13,411 nucleotides of DNA, from contig JAISDF010000009.1 of the NCBI GenBank assembly GCA_031265025.1, forward strand, positions 1-13,411, written 5' to 3'. Position 1 is the first letter of the stretch, and each line of letters starts with the position of its first letter. Origin of the DNA: Spirochaetaceae bacterium (lineage in GTDB: Bacteria > Spirochaetota > Spirochaetia > Treponematales > Breznakiellaceae). The notes under the pieces were generated by a model that saw only the letters and a list, made by a program, of their open reading frames with translations, searched no databases and had not been told where the DNA came from. The translations under genes and the position numbers were made by a program. This document shows positions 1 to 5,375 of the stretch, piece by piece.

Positions 1-201
1 GCGCAGGGCTTCGGCAAGGCGGGGAGGAAGACGCCATATTGCGGCGGTCCTGACTTCGATGGCATACTCCGCCCTCAGGGCAAGGCCTGAAAAGGCCGGT
101 TCCAGGGCCATGCCCGCCGCGTTGGAAATATACCAGCCGTCGGAAAACAAAAAAACGGCGGAATAAAACAGCAGGAAAGCGGCGGCGTATTTTTTATTCA
201 A
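1..201 (-). CDS. Exported protein of unknown function (partial, N-terminal part only)
   Basis: The first 67 codons of a gene that continues beyond the left edge of the window. The N-terminus looks like a Sec signal peptide: two lysines at residues 3-4, then a hydrophobic stretch (AAAFLLFYSAVFLFS), then DGWYISNAAG. The product is thus probably periplasmic or outer-membrane. I chose the TTG at 201-199 because a GGGAG ribosome-binding-like sequence lies about 10 bases upstream and the start overlaps the ftsY stop by only 8 bases. An in-frame ATG at 228-226 would add nine residues and lacks a clear ribosome-binding site, but it is a real alternative. The gene sits directly behind ftsY on the same strand and is probably the next gene of that operon. 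I do not recognise the family, and too little is visible to assign a role. Confidence 0.6.
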   Translation of the reverse strand, partial: MNKKYAAAFLLFYSAVFLFSDGWYISNAAGMALEPAFSGLALRAEYAIEVRTAAIWRLPPRLAEALR

Positions 202-1060
202 GGCCGGTAAACTCCCGGGCGTATTCATGGGGATTAAAGGGATGGAGGTCTCCATAGCCTTCGCCGTCGCATATCCATACTACAGGAAGCCCAAGGCTTC
301 CGGAAAGGGAAAAGGCTATGCCTCCCCTGGCGCTTGAATCGTATTTGGTAAGGATGACCCCGTCCAGGGACAGGGCGTCATGAAAAATCTCAGCCTGGGC
401 AAGGGCGTTTCTTCCGGTGGTGGAATCCAGCACCAGGTATTTGCGGTACCCTTCTTCCCCGGACCGGGACACGACCACCCGGTCTATTTTCCTGAGTTCC
501 TCAACAAGGGCGCTTTTGGTATGCATTCTCCCGGCCGTATCGGCTATGATGAGGTCTCCGCCCCCGGCACGGGCCGCGTCCAGGGCGTCGTAGATTACCG
601 CCGCCGGATCGCCGCCCTGTTTATGGGCCACTACCCGTACCGAAAGCCTTTCGCCGTGTATTTTGAGCTGGTCCGCCGCGGCGGCCCTGAAAGTATCAGC
701 GGCGGCGAGTATGGGGCGGCGGCCCCTGGAAGCGTAATAAGCGGCGAGTTTGGCGGCGCTGGTGGTCTTGCCCACTCCGTTTACCCCAAGCAGAAGCATG
801 ACGCGGCTTTCTTCTTCCCGGACAGCGCCGGGAAGCATGGCCTCAAGAAGAACGGCAAGGCGGCCTCGTATTTCGCCGGGATCGGTAATTTTGTTTTTTT
901 TGCAGTCTTCCTCAAGGGCCTCCACGGTCCTGAACGCCTCGGCCGCGCCAAAATCCCCTTCTACAAGAAGGTCCGCGAGGTCCTCAAAAAAGCCGTCCTG
1001 GTTTGAACGGCCAAGACCGAAAAAATTTTTTATCCTTTCACCAAAACCTGTTTTTTTCAT
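194..1060 (-). CDS. ftsY: Signal recognition particle receptor FtsY
   Basis: FtsY is the membrane-associated SRP-family GTPase that docks ribosome-SRP complexes at the SecYEG translocon. The 288 residues correspond to an N domain (about 1-85) followed by a G domain. Visible motifs: P-loop GVNGVGKTT (92-100), DTFRAAA (122-128), DTAGR (174-178), the guanine-specificity motif TKYD (238-241, commonly TKLD or TKMD), and the closing GEGYGDLHPF (266-275). There is no long acidic A domain as in Escherichia; instead a short basic, amphipathic start (MKKTGFGERIKNFFG) could contact the membrane. The ATG overlaps the stop of the upstream PEGA-domain gene as ATGA, and no strong ribosome-binding site is visible, so translation is probably coupled. 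It ends in TAA. The assignment is very secure because FtsY-specific motifs run along the whole length. Confidence 0.97.
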   Translation of the reverse strand: MKKTGFGERIKNFFGLGRSNQDGFFEDLADLLVEGDFGAAEAFRTVEALEEDCKKNKITDPGEIRGRLAVLLEAMLPGAVREEESRVMLLLGVNGVGKTTSAAKLAAYYASRGRRPILAAADTFRAAAADQLKIHGERLSVRVVAHKQGGDPAAVIYDALDAARAGGGDLIIADTAGRMHTKSALVEELRKIDRVVVSRSGEEGYRKYLVLDSTTGRNALAQAEIFHDALSLDGVILTKYDSSARGGIAFSLSGSLGLPVVWICDGEGYGDLHPFNPHEYAREFTGLE

Positions 1061-2499
1061 TGCCGCACCAACTGAACAGGGGGCCGCTCCGATGAAGCGG
1101 TATAAATCACATAACGCACTATGGATTCGGCAAGAAAGAAACCCATGGCTCCCCAGGATATCTTGCTTGCCAGATCATAGTTTATCGCGGAATTATAAAG
1201 GGCGGGATTTCCCGAAACATTGTAGCCTAAGGTATAGGCGTTCCTCATGCCGTTAATCAGCACGGCCAGGGACAGGGAAATCCAGAAGCGGCCAAAAGCG
1301 CCGTAGAATTTCCGGCGCAGGTTGTTGACGCTCTTTGATTCGGGAACCTCTACCGGCAGCGGGCGGACCGTCATCGCCCCTTCATAATCCTGAAATATAA
1401 CCCTGGCCTGTTCACCGTTCTGATTTTCCACCAGCACATACTGGCTCACATACGGCGACACTTCAAAACTTAAGGGCGTCCTTCCTATATATTGGGAACC
1501 AAGATACACAAGGGCGCCTTCTTCATCACTCTGTATCTCAACGGTTTTAGAAAGGAGGGGGGTAAGGTTGATATACAGTTCGGCAATTTCGCCGGGCTCA
1601 AGTTCCAGCAGCGCCGACGCGTCCTCGTAGCCGCTGTTGTAGGCGCTTACCGAAAACTCGCCGGGAAAAAGATCAAGAACGAATTCCCCGCCCCTGCCGG
1701 CCAGGGAATTATCAACGGTAAGCGACGCTGAGGCAGGTTCGGCTTTCACCGCCACCTGTACGGGCCCTGTTCCGGCGGCAAGGGAACCAAGGGAAAGTCC
1801 GAGGACGGAAAGGGAAGCCTCCCTGTCCCCTGTTGAAAAGAGGGCAAAATCCTCGTACATATAGCGCTGGGCGTACAGGACGTAGATCTTCACGGAAACA
1901 TATATGCGTCCGTGAAATTCTGAAATAGAACCTGACAGAAAGGCGTCGGCTTTCCGTGTCCGGCAGAAAGCGTATTCCCCGCCCGGCGCGGGCGGGGGAG
2001 GCGGGGTTTCCGACGCAAGGACAAAAACCGGCGACGGTTCTATGACGGGGATATCCGTTTCAGCGGTGCGGAGCGCCTCTTCAAGTTTGACTATTTCGCT
2101 GTCTATGGCCCGCAGTTCCTTGCGGTACTTCCAGCGCCGTTCCCCCCTGAAAAGAAGTTCGTCCCTGCTTTTCTGCTTCGCGTCGAGGGCCGACGCCGCG
2201 GTTTTGACCGCCCTGTTCCGCTCATAATCCCGGTAAAACGCAAGCTCTTCCCCGGACCGTATATGGTAGCGCACCTTCCGTAACGAATCGACCAGTTCCC
2301 GTACAATGAGTTCGCCCAGGACAGCCTGGGAAGGGGGAAGTTCCGATGTGTCAAAGGCGGTAAGGGCAAGGGTCCATTCGGTGTTCAGCACGGGCTTTTC
2401 TTCCTCCTCCTCGGCCTTTGCCCTGGCAAAAAGGGGGGAGAGAACAACGGTCAGCAGAATGGCGCATAACACCTTACGCGTCTTTGTGTTTCCAGGCAA
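1057..2499 (-). CDS. Exported PEGA-domain protein with two C-terminal membrane segments
   Basis: A 480-residue protein of unknown specific function. Order of parts: signal-peptide-like N-terminus (basic residues, then a hydrophobic stretch to about 27), a region resembling the start of CsgG/TolB-N-type domains (WTLALTAFDTSELPPS, about 41-56), a charged probably helical stretch (about 91-150), a proline run (about 165-171), two PEGA-like beta repeats (about 248-313 and 319-371; the first contains LFPGEFSVSAYNSGYE, the second YIGRTPLSFEV), and two hydrophobic segments (about 405-417 and 448-467). PEGA repeats are usually found in surface or envelope proteins. The reading frame is open much farther upstream, but that part lies antisense-free inside prfB and is not needed. 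I chose TTG at 2499-2497 because GAGGAG lies 10 bases upstream (2515-2510) and the result is a good signal peptide; GTG at 2472 is the alternative. It overlaps prfB by 26 bases and ftsY by 4 (ATGA). Family assignment is moderate, role unknown. Confidence 0.75.
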   Translation of the reverse strand: MPGNTKTRKVLCAILLTVVLSPLFARAKAEEEEEKPVLNTEWTLALTAFDTSELPPSQAVLGELIVRELVDSLRKVRYHIRSGEELAFYRDYERNRAVKTAASALDAKQKSRDELLFRGERRWKYRKELRAIDSEIVKLEEALRTAETDIPVIEPSPVFVLASETPPPPPAPGGEYAFCRTRKADAFLSGSISEFHGRIYVSVKIYVLYAQRYMYEDFALFSTGDREASLSVLGLSLGSLAAGTGPVQVAVKAEPASASLTVDNSLAGRGGEFVLDLFPGEFSVSAYNSGYEDASALLELEPGEIAELYINLTPLLSKTVEIQSDEEGALVYLGSQYIGRTPLSFEVSPYVSQYVLVENQNGEQARVIFQDYEGAMTVRPLPVEVPESKSVNNLRRKFYGAFGRFWISLSLAVLINGMRNAYTLGYNVSGNPALYNSAINYDLASKISWGAMGFFLAESIVRYVIYTASSERPPVQLVRQ

Positions 2500-3584
2500 A
2501 ACGCAGGTACTCCTCGATAAAGGGATCAATATCCCCGTCCATGACCGCCTGAATGTTTCCCGTCTCCGCCTTGGTACGGTAGTCCTTGACCAGGGTATAG
2601 GGCTGGAACACATAGGAGCGTATCTGGTTCCCCCAGGAAATATCCTTTTTCTCCTGGGCAAAGCGTTCGTTTTCTTTTTCCTTTTCCTGCCTGTAGTACT
2701 CGTAGAGCCGCGCCTTGAGCATGCTCATTGCCGTGGCCCGGTTCATGGTCTGGCTCCGCTCGCTCTGGCAGGCTACCACTATGCCCGTGGGCAGGTGGGT
2801 AAAGCGTACGGCGCTGTCCGTCTTGTTGACATGCTGGCCTCCGGCGCCGCCCGAGCGGTAGGTATCCACCCGGAGATCCTCACTGCGTATTTCCACCTCC
2901 ACCGAGTCGTCAATAACGGGAAACGCGTAGACCGAGGCAAAGGAAGTATGCCGCCGGGCATTGGAATCAAAGGGGGAAATACGCACCAGGCGGTGTACCC
3001 CCGATTCACCCTTGAGGTAGCCGTAGGCATAGTCGCCGTCTATGCGTACCGTTGCTGATTTGATGCCCCCCTCGGCCTCCAGACGGTCAACTTCCACTAT
3101 AGTATAAGCCCTGCGTTCGGCCCAGCGGAGGTACATGCGGAAAAGCATGCCCGCCCAGTCACAGGCCTCGGTTCCTCCGGCGCCTGAATGTATGGTGAGA
3201 AAACAGCCGTTCCGGTCAACCTCGCCTGACATAAGCTCAAGGAGATTCTGTTTCCCGTATTTCGCCTCCAGTTCTCCGAGGGTTTCCTCGATTTCCGGGG
3301 CCTCCCCCTCTTCGCCCGCTTCCTCGGAAAGCTCGCAAAGCACTTCGAGGTCGTCTATACCCTGTACCAGGGCCTTCCAGGGCTCATAACGGGCCTTGAT
3401 GGACTTGAGTTCGGCCATGGTTTTTTCGGCCCCGGGGCCGTCATTCCAGAAATCACTCTCACAGGTTCTGGCTTCCAGGGCGGCTATTTTCTCACTGAAC
3501 GCCGCGTCTTCAAAGACGCCCCCAAGTTTCGTAGATTCTCGCCTTGAGGTCTTTGATTGAAAGGCTTAATTCTGATAGTACCAT
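2474..3584 (-). CDS. prfB: Peptide chain release factor RF2, with programmed +1 frameshift
   Basis: RF2 terminates translation at UGA and UAA. The gene is read in two parts: ATG at 3584 through the CTT codon at 3515-3513 (24 codons), then, skipping the T at 3512, GAA at 3511 through TAA at 2474. The product is 369 residues, close to the usual RF2 length (365 in Escherichia). Diagnostic residues: the RF2 stop-reading tripeptide SPF (203-205, in RISPFDSNARRHTSF) and the catalytic GGQ (248-250, in SGGAGGQHVNKTDSAVR), which triggers peptide release on the ribosome. The downstream frame alone would start at an internal ATG at 3418 and give 314 residues lacking part of domain 1; that is a likely automatic annotation but an incomplete one. 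The ATG follows directly on the TAA of the Cas2-like gene (TAAATG), with AGGA 8 bases upstream. The gene is the second of the Cas2-like/prfB/PEGA/ftsY operon. Confidence 0.95.
2510..2515 (-). promoter_or_regulatory. Ribosome-binding site for the PEGA-domain gene, inside prfB
   Basis: GAGGAG on the minus strand, 10 bases before the TTG at 2499. It lies in the last codons of prfB and favours this start over the GTG at 2472, which has no such site. The placement suggests that translation of the exported protein is coupled to termination on prfB. Confidence 0.45.
3510..3524 (-). promoter_or_regulatory. prfB +1 programmed frameshift signal
   Basis: Minus-strand TGGGGGCGTCTTTGA. The zero-frame TGA (3512-3510) is codon 25, preceded by CTT, on which the peptidyl-tRNA can slip to TTT. 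The G-run three bases before CTT acts as an internal Shine-Dalgarno-like stimulator at the same distance as in the Escherichia prfB site (AGGGGGTATCTTTGA). Established logic: when RF2 is scarce, slow termination at the TGA allows the shift and more RF2 is made. After the shift the frame reads GAA GAC GCG GCG TTC and joins smoothly into conserved RF2 sequence, which supports real recoding rather than mutation. Confidence 0.93.
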
Positions 3585-3956
3585 TTACTTCTTCCTGATT
3601 GTTTTGATAAGCGTGGATTTACGGAGATTTCCGGGCGCTTCTTTTACCGCCGGTCTTTTGACAACAGGCGCGGCGTCTTCTTCCCCTCCCCTGGCCACAA
3701 GACGGCGCCACTTTTTATCCTTCAGACTGGAAAGTACCAGCGTACCTTCCAGAGGGTACTGAAAGAATCTGATCCTGTCAAAGGCGTCGGTCAGACGGTC
3801 CATATCCCGTTTTACCCTGGTCAAGGTAGAAGGGGAAACTATTGTTGATTCCCACAGCCCCCTCTGCACTTTCTCAAACCCGTATTGTCCCAGAAGGCTG
3901 GCAAGCTCCTTCGCCCGCTCTTCGGAACCGGGGTCAACGGCAACGGATACATACAT
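3585..3956 (-). CDS. Cas2-like protein (orphan, ferredoxin-like fold nuclease family) with basic C-terminal tail
   Basis: A 123-residue protein whose first 77 residues follow the Cas2 pattern: strand MYVSVAVDPGS with Asp8 where Cas2 carries its metal-binding aspartate; helix SEERAKELASLLGQYG; the beta-hairpin signature EKVQRGLWES (28-37), matching the V-Q-x-S-V-F-E type of Cas2; a long helix (43-57); and strand RIRFFQYPL (61-69). Residues 78-123 form an extension rich in Lys/Arg (15 of 46), probably disordered and able to bind nucleic acid. Cas2 works with Cas1 in CRISPR spacer acquisition, but Cas2-fold proteins also occur as toxins (VapD) and as proteins of unknown role. No cas1 or CRISPR array is in the window, and the gene leads an operon with prfB, so a housekeeping or regulatory role is more likely (inference). 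The ATG at 3956 lacks a ribosome-binding site and lies just behind a promoter, suggesting leaderless expression. It ends in TAA directly abutting prfB. Confidence 0.72.
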   Translation of the reverse strand: MYVSVAVDPGSEERAKELASLLGQYGFEKVQRGLWESTIVSPSTLTRVKRDMDRLTDAFDRIRFFQYPLEGTLVLSSLKDKKWRRLVARGGEEDAAPVVKRPAVKEAPGNLRKSTLIKTIRKK

Positions 3957-3991
3957 GCCACTAGAGTACGAAAAAAGGGGCTTTCTGTCAA
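3957..3991 (-). promoter_or_regulatory. Candidate sigma70-type promoter of the Cas2-like/prfB/ftsY operon, predicted leaderless
   Basis: On the minus strand a perfect -35 TTGACA (3991-3986), a 17-base spacer and a weaker -10 TACTCT (3968-3963). Seven bases on from the -10 is position 3956, the A of the Cas2-like ATG. No Shine-Dalgarno sequence lies before that ATG, which fits a leaderless transcript. The match is by eye only; the -10 agrees with the consensus at three of six positions. Confidence 0.5.
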
Positions 3992-4085
3992 ACCGGGTCC
4001 GGCGCTTACCGCGCAGCGATATGCGGCTTTTTCAGGGGTCCGCTTTCGGGAATTGCTCTGGACGAAGGGCCTCATTGCCGATTAT

Positions 4086-4091
4086 TATAAT
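4086..4091 (+). promoter_or_regulatory. Candidate -10 element (TATAAT) at the start of the divergent gene
   Basis: A perfect TATAAT lies three bases before the ATG at 4095, in an AT-rich patch (ATTATTATAATATTATG) within GC-rich surroundings. Transcription would begin around 4098, at or just past the ATG and just before an in-frame GTG at 4101. No convincing -35 is seen at 16-18 bases (17 bases upstream reads CGAAGG-like sequence). No other feature was found in the 138-base divergent gap (3957-4094). Confidence 0.35.
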
Positions 4092-4094
4092 ATT

Positions 4095-5375
4095 ATGGCA
4101 GTGAAAAGGACTATTTTAACGGAGCTTATCCAGAAACTGGGGCTTCCGGGCAGGGCCGCTGTTTTTCCTGTGGTTCTCGGTATTTTCATTGCCGCCGGAG
4201 CGGCGGGCCAGGAAGACGAAGGGAGGGTTTTTGCCCCCTTTGTGTCCAGGATTACGGTAGAGGTAAAGAACAACCTGGTGCGCCTGACCTGGCGGGATTC
4301 CCCGGATGTCAGGGGTCCTGTGTATGTGTACCGGTCAAACCGGCCCATCGAGGCGGGGACGGACAGGCCGGAAAGGCCTGAGGAAATACCCTACGGAAGC
4401 GAGTCGTATGTAGACGAACCTGAAAACGCCGGGACCTTTTACTATTTTGTCGCGGCAAGCGACAGCCAGGGCAAAATATACGATATTCCCATACCCCTTA
4501 ACAATACCATCAGCGTCGGCATAGGGGAGACTTTTTCCGAAGGCGAAGTCCTGTCCGGCGGTACGGGCGTACGGGACGATACGGCCTTTGTGGAAACTTC
4601 GATTCAGGGCAATTCGGTGGTCATACGGTTTACCGTTCAGGGAGAGGGAAAAACCCCGGTACTCTACCGGAGCGTACGGCCCATACGGAATGTACAGGAC
4701 CTTCTGAGCGCGGCGATTGTGCAGACAGCGGTAAAATCGCCTTTTACCGATTATCCGGTTCAGGACATAGATTACTACTACGCGGTTATTCTTGAGGAAG
4801 ATCTTGCCCAGGGCAGGGTTTCCATAGCGCCCGGACGGAACGCCACCACCCAGGCGGCGCGGCTTTCCCCGAATCCGCGGGAAGGAAGGGATATCCGTTC
4901 CATGCCCCTTCCGCTTGTTTCGGTGGGCAATGCCGTTCCCCGCTCCCAGGGTTTTTCGGAAACGCCTCCCCCCCGGACCCTCAGCGCCGAGGCGGAACGG
5001 GCTGTGGGCGCTCTCCTCGGAAAAACCGAAACGGCCCCGGTCCCGGCGCGGAAGGGGCCCAGGGCCTTTTTACGGGATCTGGACGAGAACGCGGGCGGGG
5101 CCGATTATACCCTGGGAACCATAGTGCGGAATTCGTTCAGCCGGGGGCAGTGGGAACAGGCCAGAAACGAACTCATACAGTTCCTCTCCCTTCCCAGAAG
5201 CGCCGATCTTGAATACCGGGCTCATTTCTACCTCGGTCAGGCCTGTTATTTTTTGAACGAATACCGGGACGCCCTTTTTGAATTCCTCCTTGTCAGGCCC
5301 TATGAGGATGCCGAGGCGTCCGTATGGATTGACGCGGTACTGGCCGGGATCTCAGCGGATACTCCGCAGGAGTGA
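4095..5375 (+). CDS. Exported protein with fibronectin-III-like repeats and TPR-like C-terminus
   Basis: A 426-residue protein of unknown function. The N-terminus has basic residues (K4, R5, K14, R20) and a hydrophobic segment (about 21-37, ending AAGAAGQ), as expected for a signal peptide, so the mature protein is probably periplasmic or surface-located. Two beta-rich stretches follow the fibronectin type III style: ITVEVKNNLVRLTWRDS with VYVYRS and FYYFVAASDSQG (about 50-130), then VVIRFTVQGEGKTPVLYRS with DYYYAVILEED (about 170-245). After a low-complexity Pro/Arg-rich linker, residues about 335-420 look helical and TPR-like (GQWEQARNELIQFL, YRAHFYLGQACYFLNEYRDALFEF). It is the only plus-strand gene. 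Start: ATG at 4095 gives the signal peptide, without a Shine-Dalgarno; GTG at 4101 or an upstream TTG at 4053 are alternatives. Its 3' end overlaps the convergent TPR gene by 24 bases. Confidence 0.75.
   Translation: MAVKRTILTELIQKLGLPGRAAVFPVVLGIFIAAGAAGQEDEGRVFAPFVSRITVEVKNNLVRLTWRDSPDVRGPVYVYRSNRPIEAGTDRPERPEEIPYGSESYVDEPENAGTFYYFVAASDSQGKIYDIPIPLNNTISVGIGETFSEGEVLSGGTGVRDDTAFVETSIQGNSVVIRFTVQGEGKTPVLYRSVRPIRNVQDLLSAAIVQTAVKSPFTDYPVQDIDYYYAVILEEDLAQGRVSIAPGRNATTQAARLSPNPREGRDIRSMPLPLVSVGNAVPRSQGFSETPPPRTLSAEAERAVGALLGKTETAPVPARKGPRAFLRDLDENAGGADYTLGTIVRNSFSRGQWEQARNELIQFLSLPRSADLEYRAHFYLGQACYFLNEYRDALFEFLLVRPYEDAEASVWIDAVLAGISADTPQE

Noticed and set aside
380..1006. Plus-strand reading frame opposite ftsY, 208 codons
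   Set aside because: Antisense to a clear FtsY; Gly-rich shadow with no motif.
2500..2661. N-terminal extension of the PEGA-domain gene to an ATG at 2661
   Set aside because: It would overlap prfB by 188 bases, is Arg/Pro-rich shadow sequence of the RF2 frame, and would bury the signal peptide.
3510..3584. In-frame stop near the start of prfB taken as a mutation or pseudogene
   Set aside because: The stop lies in the exact CTT-TGA context with a correctly spaced G-run, and a +1 shift restores conserved RF2 sequence; this is known recoding, not decay.
3957..4094. CRISPR array or repeats expected near the Cas2-like gene
   Set aside because: No regularly spaced direct repeats were seen here or elsewhere in the window, and no cas1-like frame is present.
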